IMG/VR virus record: IMGVR_UViG_3300026183_000018
Coordinates: 1-36,087 of that record
Source of the DNA: a virus
Direction: 5' to 3' (one strand)
Length of the DNA stretch: 36,087 bases
The position numbers and the translations under genes were made by a program. The notes beneath the pieces are model-generated. The model was not told the DNA's origin. It saw only the letters and a program-made list of their open reading frames with translations, and made no database searches. Below, piece after piece: positions 14,558-23,650 of this stretch. Each line of letters starts with the position of its first letter. Position 1 is the stretch's first letter.

Positions 14558-15187
14558 ATGCCATATCTAGTAGATCACACACCATCAGCTTCAGTAAAAC
14601 AGAAATCTTTTAACGGAATTAGACGAACAAAAGAGGGTATGTTATACTTAACTTCAATAAACCCTAACAAGGGTAATGAAACTATTGAAGTATCAAAATT
14701 TTATGAAGATGGTAAGTCTGATTTTGTTGGAAGAGGAGAAACAGATTATGTAGATGAAAGACTAGAGATGTTTGATGTCAACTATTTTACTTCAGACGGT
14801 ACGGCATTTGAATTTACAATAGGAACACCTGTGTTAAATGAGTCAAGGATTGCAGTATTTTTAGACGGTGTTCAACAAGTACCATTTTCTGACTTTACTT
14901 TAGTCAATAATACAGTAGTTACATTTACACTAATACCAAAGACTGGATTAAGTATTGTAGTAGGACAAGTTAAAAAAAGATACTTCAATAATGATAGTGA
15001 TAGATTTCAACAAATTAATTTTTCAGTAAATCCTACCACTACTTTTCTTATAAATAATACTAGTGGAGATTTAGTAAAACGATCAAACGCAGGAGTAACA
15101 AGAAACGCTGAAGGTTCAGACGATTTTGATACTTTTGAAGACACAACGGCAAGTTCATCAACTACTACTTACCAAAGTGCAGTATAG
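14558..15187 (+). CDS. Virion structural protein, 209 residues
   Basis: A 209-residue beta-rich protein. Residues about 80-140 (FEFTIGTPVLNESRIAVFLD, then GVQQVPFSDFTLVNNTVVTF) form the 'tiG-t-vl-ns-i-VflnGv-q-p--dFtv' element common in phage fibre and baseplate proteins, where it marks a small beta domain. The C-terminus is Ser/Thr-rich (ASSSTTTYQSAV). No Shine-Dalgarno is evident beyond AGAAAA, in keeping with the very short leader predicted from the promoter at 14543-14550. It is likely a fibre-attachment or accessory component upstream of the giant fibre gene. Confidence 0.68.
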   Translation: MPYLVDHTPSASVKQKSFNGIRRTKEGMLYLTSINPNKGNETIEVSKFYEDGKSDFVGRGETDYVDERLEMFDVNYFTSDGTAFEFTIGTPVLNESRIAVFLDGVQQVPFSDFTLVNNTVVTFTLIPKTGLSIVVGQVKKRYFNNDSDRFQQINFSVNPTTTFLINNTSGDLVKRSNAGVTRNAEGSDDFDTFEDTTASSSTTTYQSAV

Positions 15188-15209
15188 AAATAAGTAATTA
15201 GGGAAACAA

Positions 15210-18200
15210 ATGGCAGATTTTAAACTAGGTAGACTTAAATTTAAATGGAGAGGTGATTGGACAACCAGCACTGGTTATATAATTGACGATATAGTTAAAT
15301 ACGGTGGTAATTCGTATGTTTGTATAGCAAATCATACATCACCAAACAACGAAAATATTTTTTACACATCTCCTGCAACTTACACAACAAACTGGCAACT
15401 ACACGGTGAATCATTTTACTTTAAAGGTGCCTATGCAGACGCAACTTGGTACAAATTAAACGACCTAGTATCTTATGGTGGTAAACAATACCGAGTTACA
15501 ACTGCTCATACATCTTCAAGTGCAGTTTTAAACCAATCAAACTTTGAACAATATTCAGACGGTATCACTTTTAGAGGTGATTACGCTGATTCAACTCAAT
15601 ACAGATTAAACGACCTAGTTAAGTATGGGGGAAGAACATACAGAGTCACTACTGAACACACATCAGCTTCTGGTGGTGATATTAATATAGATTTAGCAAA
15701 CTTTTCACTTTATAGTGAAGGTTTAGCATTTAGAGGCGATTGGGCTGCAACAACTTATTACAGATTAGATGATATTGTAAAATTTGGTTCTTACCAATAC
15801 AGATGTACAACTGCTCACACTTCAGGTGCAACAACAGATGATTTCGCTCAGGCAAACTTTTCTATTTATTCTGAAGGATTACAATTTGAAGATTCATACA
15901 ACGCAGGTACGGTTTACTCAAAAGGTGATGTCGTAACTCACGGTGGATATTCTTATGTGTATATTAATGATGAAGAAGCTGCAGGACAAACTCCTGCTGA
16001 CAATTCATATTGGGATGTAGTAACAACTGGATTTAATGCCGAAGGTGTATATGCTCACGGAACAACATACAAAACTGGTGATACAATTCAGTATGGTGGT
16101 AATTCTTACGTATGTATTTTAGACGCAACTAATCAAAGACCTTCTAATACAGACGGAACTGTAAATTCAACTTATTGGAAACAAGTAGTTGGTGGATTTA
16201 ATTGGAGAGGTACTTATGACGCTTCTACAGCATACAATATAGGTGATGTAGTTAGATATTCTTCAAATTCATACATACAATTAAAAGATCAACAAACAAA
16301 TATTACTCCTGGTTCAGACGCAACTGTTTGGACAATTCTTGCTCAAGGAGATACTGCCGCTGTATTAACTACACGAGGAGATTTATTATTTGAAAGTTCA
16401 GGTGGTGTATCTAGGTTACCTATTGGTATGCCTGGTTCAGTTTTAACAACTGATGGACTAGATGTAAAATGGAGTGGTATATCAGGTAAAAACGTATTAT
16501 GGGTTTCTCCAAGTGGTTCAGATGATAACCCAGGTTCAGAATCATTACCTTATAAAACAATTCAATATGCTGCTACAAGAGCAAAAATAAATTCAGTAAG
16601 AGAAGTAAATAACGTATCTGGTGGTACTGGTGGTACTGCTAATGTTTACAATGATGTTAAGGCAGTTGCTTATAAAGAAGTTACAGTTGTTTCTGTTCCT
16701 ACAACTACTCAATTAACAGTAAATATAGGATATTCAACCGATACACATACTTATGTTAGTGGTGGAGAAATTAAAAAATCAGATAACTCAAATTTATCAG
16801 TTACAACCGCACCTTACAACCACGTAACAGGTGTAGTTACAATTACAACTTCAGGTGTTCACGGATTATCTATTAATGATACTATAAGATTAAGAGGATT
16901 AGATTACACTCTTACAAGTGGTGCAGAAACAACTTTACCTTCTGTTGGTGCTGACACTTTCTTTAGAGTAGATACAACAGGTGTTTCTACGACAGTAGAT
17001 ATTCAAAACGGTACACACGATCATAATGTAGATGATAAACTATACATTGATGGATCACTAATCGGTAATGCAACTGTTCCATTAACAATGGATGTTAAAT
17101 CTGTTGCTGGAGATATATTAAGAATTAAAAACGGAACATATTCAGAAATTTTACCTTTAAGAATTAGAGCAGGTGTTTCTGTAATGGGAGAAACTTTAAG
17201 AAATACAAAAGTAACTCCTGCAACTGGTTCAGGTACACAAATTAAAACAGTTAAAATAATTAACAAACCAAGTTCAGGTGTAACAAACGGAGATTACAAA
17301 TATATTCACTCTAGTAAAGTTGAAAAATCTTATGTTGTTGCAAGTGTACCAGACTCAACAAATTTTACTGCTAACATTGGTACATCATCTTTAGTACACA
17401 CATATAAAAGAGGTGGTAAAGTTACAAATGCTGCTTTTGGATCATTTACAATATCAAATGTAGCATATGACAATGTAACAGGTATTGCAACTATAACTAC
17501 TACTGGTGCTCACGGATTTTCAGTTAGTGATGCTGTAAAAATAACTGGTATGGATTTCAGTACACACGAAGGAACATTAACTCTTCCAAATGTAGGATCA
17601 GGTGCAGTATTCAGTTTACATAACGCAGGTGGTACTTGTGTTGAAATTAATACATATCACGGTGGTGCAGGATTTAGTGTTGGTGATATAATCACTTTAT
17701 CATCAGCAAATATTGGTGGTAGTGGAGATATGACTTTAGAAGTTACTTCTTTAGAAGATAATAATGCTTCTCATATGTTCCTATGTAATGACGCAAACAA
17801 TATTAGAAACTTTACATTTACAGGTTTAACTGGCACAAAACGTGCTGGTGCTTTATATGAGGTAACTGTAACAAGTGCTAATTCATTTACAGTTCCTACT
17901 GCCATAGAAGATTTAGCACACACTTATGTTAGTGGTGGTAATGTTATTGTTGAAGGTGCAGAATCAGTTAATGTTAGTGTTTCTAATTATGATTATGCTC
18001 ACGCAGCTGGACAAATAACAGTTAACACAAACTCAAATCACGGATTAACAACAGGTGATTTTGTAACTCTAGGAAAAGCAAAATTCAATATTACAGATGT
18101 AGGTGAAAGAGTATTACCTAAAGGTGTTATAATGGCTGCAGTAATATCATTAGACCCTAATGGAAATATCAGAACCGCTTCTCCATACATACAAAACTGT

Positions 18201-19874
18201 ACATCAGCAAATACTGGTGCTTGTGGTATGCAGATTGATGGTAACTTACATAAGAAAACATTCCCCAATTCAAACAAATCAATTTTAGGAAATGACTTTA
18301 CACAAATCAACTCCGACGGTATGGGTATTCATATCTTAGGAAATGGTCGTTGTGAGGCAGTATCAGTTTTCGTTTACTATGCAGAAAAAGCTATTTACGC
18401 TGAATCAGGTGGATTTATTAGAGGACTAAACTGTTCACACGCATACGGAGAACAGGCTTGTGTTGCAGAAGGTACGGATGAAGATGAGATACCAGTAAAT
18501 ATTCAAACTAGAGGTTTAATGTTGAAATACAATGCCGCTGCTATCTTAGGTGGTGCAACGGTTTCAGATATTGAAAATATGATTTCAGTACAAGGACAAG
18601 GAACTGCTACAATTCAGGGAGCTACTTCAGGTGCAACTGCTACAATATTCAGATTTAATACGTCATTAGCATATTTACATATAGAAAACATAAGTGGTAA
18701 TTTTCAAAACGGAGAAATTTGTACAATTGAAAAAGAAGATTCTTCTACTTTTCAAATTACTTTAGATGGTAGTTTTGGTTCACCTGCTCAACAAGGTCAA
18801 AGAGGACCATTACTTGCAGTTAAATCAGGAACAACAGCTTTAAATGCACAAAATATACTTAAACTTGCTTCAAATGTTAAGATGGCAGGTGATACAAAGT
18901 ATTACAGAATTGGGTTAGTATCTGAAGAAGATACAACAAACGGAACAGCAGTAATCAGATTAACGGAAGATATAGGAACAAGTAAGGCAAAAGGTGATGG
19001 TATATCAACAGATGTATCAAGTGGTTTCTCAAACATTCGTTTAACTGGACACGATTTCTTAAATATCGGTACTGGTGGTTTTGTAACTACAAACTATCCA
19101 AATATACCTACTCAACCTGCTGACCAAGATGATGAAATTATTGAAAATGATGGTGGTAGAATTTATTGGGTATCAACTGACCAACAAGGTGACTTTAGAG
19201 TTGGTGATCTATTCAAAATTGAACAGGCAACTGGTACTGCTACACTAAATGCAGACGCCTTTAACCTTTCAGGATTAAGTGAATTAAAACTTGGATCTAT
19301 CGGTGCAGAATTAGGTGCCGCTATTAACGAATTTAGTACAGACGAAACCTTAGGTGGTAATTCAAACAATGCTGTACCTACTGAAAATGCTGTATTAGGA
19401 TATTTAACAAGAGATAATGCAGGCGTTGGTGCTTGGGTTCCACCAACAGGAACAACAGCTCAAAGACCAGTCGGTGGTCTTTTATACGCAGGTGCTATAA
19501 GATACAATACATCTCTAGTTGCTTGGGAAGGTTATAACGGATCAAGTTGGACAGGTTTAGGTGGTGGTACACCATACGTAACTGTTGTTGGAGATGGTTC
19601 TACGGTAATTGTTTCTGAAAGTAATCAAAGATTTTTAGTTAATACTGCTGCCGCTGAATGTACAATACAATTACCTGGTTCACCATTAACTGGAGACTCT
19701 GTAACATTTTTAGACTTAAACGGAACATTTTCAACAAATAAATTAACAGTTGATAGAAACGGAAACGATATTATGAACCTTGCAGAAAATTTAACTGCCG
19801 AAACAGATCACGCAGCCTTTACACTAGTATATACTGGTGCAACTAACGGTTGGAAATTATTAGAGGTTGCTTAA
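15210..19874 (+). CDS. Giant modular tail fibre / VrlC-like virion protein (1554 residues)
   Basis: The largest gene in the window. Residues about 10-385 hold seven tandem ~50-residue modules of carbohydrate-binding-like type, each with W/F-R/K-G-x-W/Y, a Y-x-x-x-D-x-V-x-Y/F-G-G core and an aromatic end. A linker (TTRGDLLFESSGGVSRLPIG) leads to VSPSGSDDNPGSESLPYKTI near residue 430, the usual opening of a pectate-lyase-like beta-helix. That helix is interrupted by three diverged ~100-residue repeats (about 480-960), then continues with SPYIQNC, GMGIHILGNG and IYAESGGFI rungs to about 1100. The C-terminus contains ENDGGRIYWVSTDQQGDFRV and a tip domain. AGGGAAA precedes the ATG. Likely roles are host glycan binding and possibly glycan cleavage; catalytic residues are not evident. 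Large VrlC-like proteins occur in cyanophages of this group. Confidence 0.82.
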   Translation: MADFKLGRLKFKWRGDWTTSTGYIIDDIVKYGGNSYVCIANHTSPNNENIFYTSPATYTTNWQLHGESFYFKGAYADATWYKLNDLVSYGGKQYRVTTAHTSSSAVLNQSNFEQYSDGITFRGDYADSTQYRLNDLVKYGGRTYRVTTEHTSASGGDINIDLANFSLYSEGLAFRGDWAATTYYRLDDIVKFGSYQYRCTTAHTSGATTDDFAQANFSIYSEGLQFEDSYNAGTVYSKGDVVTHGGYSYVYINDEEAAGQTPADNSYWDVVTTGFNAEGVYAHGTTYKTGDTIQYGGNSYVCILDATNQRPSNTDGTVNSTYWKQVVGGFNWRGTYDASTAYNIGDVVRYSSNSYIQLKDQQTNITPGSDATVWTILAQGDTAAVLTTRGDLLFESSGGVSRLPIGMPGSVLTTDGLDVKWSGISGKNVLWVSPSGSDDNPGSESLPYKTIQYAATRAKINSVREVNNVSGGTGGTANVYNDVKAVAYKEVTVVSVPTTTQLTVNIGYSTDTHTYVSGGEIKKSDNSNLSVTTAPYNHVTGVVTITTSGVHGLSINDTIRLRGLDYTLTSGAETTLPSVGADTFFRVDTTGVSTTVDIQNGTHDHNVDDKLYIDGSLIGNATVPLTMDVKSVAGDILRIKNGTYSEILPLRIRAGVSVMGETLRNTKVTPATGSGTQIKTVKIINKPSSGVTNGDYKYIHSSKVEKSYVVASVPDSTNFTANIGTSSLVHTYKRGGKVTNAAFGSFTISNVAYDNVTGIATITTTGAHGFSVSDAVKITGMDFSTHEGTLTLPNVGSGAVFSLHNAGGTCVEINTYHGGAGFSVGDIITLSSANIGGSGDMTLEVTSLEDNNASHMFLCNDANNIRNFTFTGLTGTKRAGALYEVTVTSANSFTVPTAIEDLAHTYVSGGNVIVEGAESVNVSVSNYDYAHAAGQITVNTNSNHGLTTGDFVTLGKAKFNITDVGERVLPKGVIMAAVISLDPNGNIRTASPYIQNCTSANTGACGMQIDGNLHKKTFPNSNKSILGNDFTQINSDGMGIHILGNGRCEAVSVFVYYAEKAIYAESGGFIRGLNCSHAYGEQACVAEGTDEDEIPVNIQTRGLMLKYNAAAILGGATVSDIENMISVQGQGTATIQGATSGATATIFRFNTSLAYLHIENISGNFQNGEICTIEKEDSSTFQITLDGSFGSPAQQGQRGPLLAVKSGTTALNAQNILKLASNVKMAGDTKYYRIGLVSEEDTTNGTAVIRLTEDIGTSKAKGDGISTDVSSGFSNIRLTGHDFLNIGTGGFVTTNYPNIPTQPADQDDEIIENDGGRIYWVSTDQQGDFRVGDLFKIEQATGTATLNADAFNLSGLSELKLGSIGAELGAAINEFSTDETLGGNSNNAVPTENAVLGYLTRDNAGVGAWVPPTGTTAQRPVGGLLYAGAIRYNTSLVAWEGYNGSSWTGLGGGTPYVTVVGDGSTVIVSESNQRFLVNTAAAECTIQLPGSPLTGDSVTFLDLNGTFSTNKLTVDRNGNDIMNLAENLTAETDHAAFTLVYTGATNGWKLLEVA
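15237..16365 (+). repeat. Seven tandem carbohydrate-binding-like modules
   Basis: Protein-level repeats of about 50-55 residues in the giant fibre: each has a G-x-W/Y turn, then Y-x-x-x-D-x-V/I-x-Y/F-G-x-x-Y and, in copies 1-4, a terminal HTS. Copies 2-4 are closest to each other (for example YRLNDLVKYGG and YRLDDIVKFG). The fold resembles the small three-stranded ChtBD3/CBM5-12 type by spacing of aromatics. Boundaries are approximate. Confidence 0.72.
16640..18090 (+). repeat. Three diverged ~100-residue repeats inside the giant fibre
   Basis: Three copies share the order Y/E-V-x-V-x-SVP...T-x-NIG...HTYVSGG, then YN/YD-HVTG-x-ITI-x-T-x-GxHGL/F, then a D-x-V/I-x-L/I-x-G/A turn. Copy 1 is at about 16645-16970, copy 2 at about 17300-17630, and copy 3 at about 17850-18085. 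They interrupt a beta-helix-like domain between its first and later rungs, which suggests insertion and amplification of a beta-sandwich module. Confidence 0.62.
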
Positions 19875-19879
19875 TAGGA

Positions 19880-19887
19880 TATAAATA
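19880..19887 (+). promoter_or_regulatory. Late promoter octamer 5 bases before a start codon
   Basis: An exact TATAAATA ends 5 bases before the ATG at 19893. T4 geometry puts +1 on the A of ATG. No ribosome-binding sequence fits between the octamer and the ATG. Confidence 0.65.
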
Positions 19888-19892
19888 AAGAT

Positions 19893-21383
19893 ATGAGTAA
19901 ATTAACACAATTCACAGTAACAGGAAAAGAAAAAGACGATTTCTATGGTTTTCATATCACAGGAATTACAAATCAAACAGTAAGAAAAGTTATTACTAAA
20001 TTAACAACTGGTGCTGAAAGAAATGATAGTATCTATGAATATGCTCTTTCAAGTGCTTATGACGCTACTAGTGCTACATTTACAACTACACAATCTTTAG
20101 TTAGAAATAATGCTGAAAATTCTACTCAATCAGGTAAGTCAACTTTAAACGGTTTTGAATTTAATAATAACGGAACAAAACTTTATGCTGTTGATAAATT
20201 TCACGCAAGAATTATACAATACTCATTATCAACTGGTTATGACGTATCTACATTGACTTACGAAAAAGAAAAAAGTATTTCTACTGAAGGTCAAAGTCCT
20301 GTTAATTTAACATTTAATAATGACGGAACAAAAATGTTCGTTATTGAAAATGGAGGATCAAAAGCTGAAGCTTCACCTCAAATTGCTGCTGGTAATATAA
20401 ATGAATATACTTTATCAAGTGCTTTTGACGTTGCAACAGCAACTTATTCACAAAGATTTTCAGTTGCAACTCAGGATGCAAATATGATTGATTTACATTT
20501 TAATACAGTTGCTAGAGGTGCTGTTAACCCTGGAGAATTATTATTTTTAGTTGGAGATGACGGTAACGATATTAATGAATATCTATTGACATCTGCTTAT
20601 GATATTTCAACTGCTTCGTTTGTTGACGCATATTCAATTGCTACTGAAGATGATAAACCAAGAGGAATTGAGTTTAATGCTGCTGGTACAAAAATTTATA
20701 TATCAGGTGCAACAGGTAATGATGTTATGGAATATCCATTAGTAACAGAATATGATATTTCAACTACCCAGGCAGTAACTTCAAATCAAAGTTTTAGAAC
20801 AAATAATATAGATATTAAAGGATTTTCATTTAATTCTGATGGAACAAAAATGTATGTTTTAGGTATTGGTGGAACTTTATGTGTTGATAATGGTGATGAT
20901 GAAAAACCAATTACACATATAACTAGAACCAGAAATGATATAAAATTATATGAAGGATTTACATATGTTTTTGATGTTTCTGATACTAAGTTATTACAAT
21001 CTGATTTTAAATTTTCTATTACAAATGGTGGAACAAAATCAGGTGGAGTAGAATATACTACAAATGTAACTACTTCAGGTACAATAGGTGTTGCTGGTGC
21101 AACAGTAACTATTGAAATACCAAAGAAAAATGTAAGTTTGTTCCCAGGAAGTGCTGTTGGAGTATTATATTATTATGAAAGTAATTTTAGTGATACAGGT
21201 GGAAAAATCTACACACCTGAATGGAAAGGTGAATTACAACTAACTAAAACTGACGGAAAAGACAATATAGAAACTCGTTTTGAAACTAAAGAACAAGAAG
21301 ACATCTTTAAAAATAGTTTCTTTATGAGGGCTGGTCTGACATTTAGTGTTGATAACGGAGATTTAAAAGTAGAATTAAATTAA
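19893..21383 (+). CDS. Propeller-like repeat tail fibre protein (496 residues)
   Basis: A 496-residue virion-type protein with at least four ~60-residue repeats between about residues 40 and 330. Each carries F-N-x-x-GTK-h-Y/F-V/I, a short loop, then EY/QY-x-L-S/T-x-A/G-Y/F-D-V/I-S/A-T-A-T/S (for example INEYTLSSAFDVATATYSQR and INEYLLTSAYDISTASFVDA). This is the layout of beta-propeller blades described in phage fibre and surface proteins. A separate C-terminal portion begins near LYEGFTYVFDVSDTKLLQSD (about 350) and ends in a mixed alpha/beta stretch. There is no Shine-Dalgarno; the ATG is 5 bases from a late promoter octamer. It is probably part of a host-recognition fibre, but its partner is unknown. 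Confidence 0.75.
   Translation: MSKLTQFTVTGKEKDDFYGFHITGITNQTVRKVITKLTTGAERNDSIYEYALSSAYDATSATFTTTQSLVRNNAENSTQSGKSTLNGFEFNNNGTKLYAVDKFHARIIQYSLSTGYDVSTLTYEKEKSISTEGQSPVNLTFNNDGTKMFVIENGGSKAEASPQIAAGNINEYTLSSAFDVATATYSQRFSVATQDANMIDLHFNTVARGAVNPGELLFLVGDDGNDINEYLLTSAYDISTASFVDAYSIATEDDKPRGIEFNAAGTKIYISGATGNDVMEYPLVTEYDISTTQAVTSNQSFRTNNIDIKGFSFNSDGTKMYVLGIGGTLCVDNGDDEKPITHITRTRNDIKLYEGFTYVFDVSDTKLLQSDFKFSITNGGTKSGGVEYTTNVTTSGTIGVAGATVTIEIPKKNVSLFPGSAVGVLYYYESNFSDTGGKIYTPEWKGELQLTKTDGKDNIETRFETKEQEDIFKNSFFMRAGLTFSVDNGDLKVELN
20148..20880 (+). repeat. Propeller-blade-like protein repeats
   Basis: Four to five repeats at protein level with F-N-x-x-GTK-h-Y-V-h and Y-x-L-S-T/S-A-Y-D-x-S-T-A-T cores. 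Repeat unit is about 60 residues, and one blade (around 20,500) carries an insertion. DNA identity between copies is low, so these are old duplications. Confidence 0.62.
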
Positions 21384-21412
21384 AAATTTTTTATAGTTGA
21401 GATATAAACGAT

Positions 21413-21426
21413 TATAAATATAAATA
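21413..21426 (+). promoter_or_regulatory. Overlapping double late promoter octamer
   Basis: TATAAATATAAATA contains two exact TATAAATA octamers (21413-21420 and 21419-21426) offset by 6 bases, with TATAAACG a few bases upstream. AAGGAAA at about 21432-21438 precedes the ATG at 21448. Confidence 0.75.
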
Positions 21427-21447
21427 GAAATAAGGAAACATAGAATT

Positions 21448-22074
21448 ATGGCAACAATAAATTTAGGAAGAATTAAACCAGTATTCCAAGGGGCTTACAA
21501 CGCAGGAACTGCTTATGTAGTTGACGACATTGTAACTTTTGATGGTGAATCATTCATCTGTATTTTAGCTTCAACTGGTAATGCTACTTCAAATGCAACT
21601 TACTGGTCAAAAATCGCTAAAAAAGGTGATGATGTAACTCAATTAACTACACACGGAGATTTCTTATTTAGAGATGCTACTGGTGTACAAAGACTTGCAG
21701 CTGGTTCAAGTGGACAAGTATTAGTAACTAAAGGTGCTTCGGCTGATCCAGTATGGGCAGACGCAACTGCTATCAATTGGGATGTAAAGGATGCTAATTT
21801 TACAGCTGTTTCTGGTGGCGCTTATATTGGTAATACAACAAACGGTGCTTTTACAATGACTTTACCTGCTAACCCTAGTAATGACGATTATGTATTAATT
21901 GCTGACGGTTTTGGTAAATGGAAAGACGCAAATCTAACGATTGCAAGAAACGGACAAAATATTGCTGGTGAAGCTGCTGATCTAATTGGTGACGCTAAAT
22001 ATGCAAGTTTAAGACTTGTGTACAAAACAACGCCAGATGTAACTTCTTCATTTACAGGATGGGTGTTAACATAA
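21448..22074 (+). CDS. Short tail fibre-like protein sharing modules with the giant fibre
   Basis: A 208-residue protein that reads like a miniature of the 1554-residue fibre. It opens with MATINLGRIKPVFQGAY and one carbohydrate-binding-like module (YVVDDIVTFDGESFICI), continues with LTTHGDFLFRDATGVQRLAA, which parallels LTTRGDLLFESSGGVSRLPI of the large protein, and ends with a tip domain (TMTLPANPSNDDYVLIADGF, then NLTIARNGQNIAGEA and LRLVYK) parallel to the C-terminus of the large protein (QLPGSPLTGDSVTFLDL, LTVDRNGNDI, FTLVYTG). It probably arose by deletion or recombination between fibre modules and may be a shorter fibre using the same attachment and tip. It is preceded by a double late promoter and AAGGAAA. 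Confidence 0.75.
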   Translation: MATINLGRIKPVFQGAYNAGTAYVVDDIVTFDGESFICILASTGNATSNATYWSKIAKKGDDVTQLTTHGDFLFRDATGVQRLAAGSSGQVLVTKGASADPVWADATAINWDVKDANFTAVSGGAYIGNTTNGAFTMTLPANPSNDDYVLIADGFGKWKDANLTIARNGQNIAGEAADLIGDAKYASLRLVYKTTPDVTSSFTGWVLT

Positions 22075-22095
22075 TACTATGAAGAAGATTAATAA

Positions 22096-22103
22096 TATAA
22101 ATA
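22096..22103 (+). promoter_or_regulatory. Late promoter octamer TATAAATA
   Basis: An exact octamer, 30 bases before the ATG at 22134, with AGGAGAA at about 22120-22126 as ribosome-binding site. Predicted transcription start is near 22109. Confidence 0.72.
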
Positions 22104-22133
22104 ATTTAAAAGAAAATTCAGGAGAAAAATTCA

Positions 22134-23624
22134 ATGGCTAGTTTATCAAATTTATTAGGCGGTGGAACAACTGTTGACCACAGAAAAGAGGGACTTCCAT
22201 TATTCGGAATATGGGGAGATAACTCTGACCAAAACCATAACGTCAACTATCGTATTTACGACTCAAGTTTTAATAACGTAGGGTCGCCTTGGGCTGCAGT
22301 ATGTAACTCAACAACTAACTACCGTTTTGGTATGTTATCAGACGCTTCACACTCATATTCTTACAATGACCACGGTACTGACGTATCGCATTGTGATTTA
22401 ACATCACAAGATTACACGACTTATACTTGTTACTTAAAATCAATGTATCAATGTGACCAATATCCTTGGGCACAATATTACACATCTTCAAAAGATGGTT
22501 TTATATCTTGGCACTCATATCATCAAATAACAGCTTCATTTGAATTTACAACTGCTTGGTCTAAATTAAATCACGTCCTACCTGAAGGGATCAGACCAAG
22601 AAGATTGTTTACTAATAGAAGACAAACTATGAGAGAATATAATGGTGGACAGGCTGCTGGTAATGGTCAAATAGATTATTACGATTATTCTACACATATG
22701 TTAGATGTAACTAATACTTACGCTACAGGTACTGGATATAACGAGAAAAACAAAACGCTTGTTATGGTTCACTCTGCTGGTGAAGGTTCAGATTCTGCTA
22801 AAACAATTCACGTTTTCAAATCAACTAAATGTTTAAACAAAGTTGATAGAATTAGTGAGTTTTTTACTAATTTAGAATCAACAGAATACTTTACTGATAC
22901 TTGGTCAATTAGCAACTGTAGAAATATTTGTGTTGTTCCAGGTAATAACGGTTGGTGTGGTTTTGGATATAAACAAGGTAACGGTATGCAATATGCTGCT
23001 TACAATTGTAATAACGGTGCAGGATTAGGAACAACTGGTGCTGCTAGAATTTACATTGGTTTCCAATCTTTTAACGGATCAACTACAACATCTTATAGTG
23101 CTGAGAACGGTCCTCAATACTACACTAAATTTAATACAACTTGGGACGGTACTTGGGGAATGATTTATGGTTCTTACTACTACTACGGAGTTGGTATTAA
23201 CGGTTGGTGTATGAGTTTAGAAAATCCTAGAAAGTTTATAAGTATTAACCAGACTAAATCAAGTCGTGCTAATCCTTATATGGCTTGGGGTAAAACTGGA
23301 TTCCACGGTGGTTATTCTGATAACACAGATGGTGAATCTTGGAGAACATATTGTTGGTCATTTGATCCTAAAGACTCAGATCATACAGTAGATACTAGAG
23401 TTTACTACGGTTCTGATAACTCGGATAATACTAATCCGACAACTAATGGTGCTTCAACATCAACAACAGTTACAAACAAAACAGGTAACTACGGATTAAC
23501 TGCATCTTACAACTACTTACACGGTGGATTCAATTCTACTGTTTATCCACTAATGTGTCAAATTGATTGGTGGGGTAACTTTGGTTCAGGTGATAGTAGA
23601 TACGGTGGAAAACACGGCGAATAA
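22134..23624 (+). CDS. Cys- and aromatic-rich candidate receptor-binding protein (496 residues)
   Basis: I do not recognise a family. The 496 residues are unusually rich in Tyr, Trp, Asn, Gly and Ser and contain about a dozen Cys (for example HCDLT, YQCDQYPW, NCRNICVV, GWCGFGY, GWCMS, YCWSFD), whereas the other virion proteins here are nearly Cys-free. Repeated NNGWCGFGYK / NGWCMSLEN and YGSYYYYGVG stretches suggest a compact globular head. It ends Gly-rich (NFGSGDSRYGGKHGE). It has its own late promoter and AGGAG site and lies at the distal end of the fibre cluster, the place where T4-like phages put adhesins or tip proteins. A receptor-binding or adhesin role is inference from position and composition. 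Confidence 0.6.
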   Translation: MASLSNLLGGGTTVDHRKEGLPLFGIWGDNSDQNHNVNYRIYDSSFNNVGSPWAAVCNSTTNYRFGMLSDASHSYSYNDHGTDVSHCDLTSQDYTTYTCYLKSMYQCDQYPWAQYYTSSKDGFISWHSYHQITASFEFTTAWSKLNHVLPEGIRPRRLFTNRRQTMREYNGGQAAGNGQIDYYDYSTHMLDVTNTYATGTGYNEKNKTLVMVHSAGEGSDSAKTIHVFKSTKCLNKVDRISEFFTNLESTEYFTDTWSISNCRNICVVPGNNGWCGFGYKQGNGMQYAAYNCNNGAGLGTTGAARIYIGFQSFNGSTTTSYSAENGPQYYTKFNTTWDGTWGMIYGSYYYYGVGINGWCMSLENPRKFISINQTKSSRANPYMAWGKTGFHGGYSDNTDGESWRTYCWSFDPKDSDHTVDTRVYYGSDNSDNTNPTTNGASTSTTVTNKTGNYGLTASYNYLHGGFNSTVYPLMCQIDWWGNFGSGDSRYGGKHGE

Positions 23625-23650
23625 TATTAACAATAAAAGGAAAATAAACA

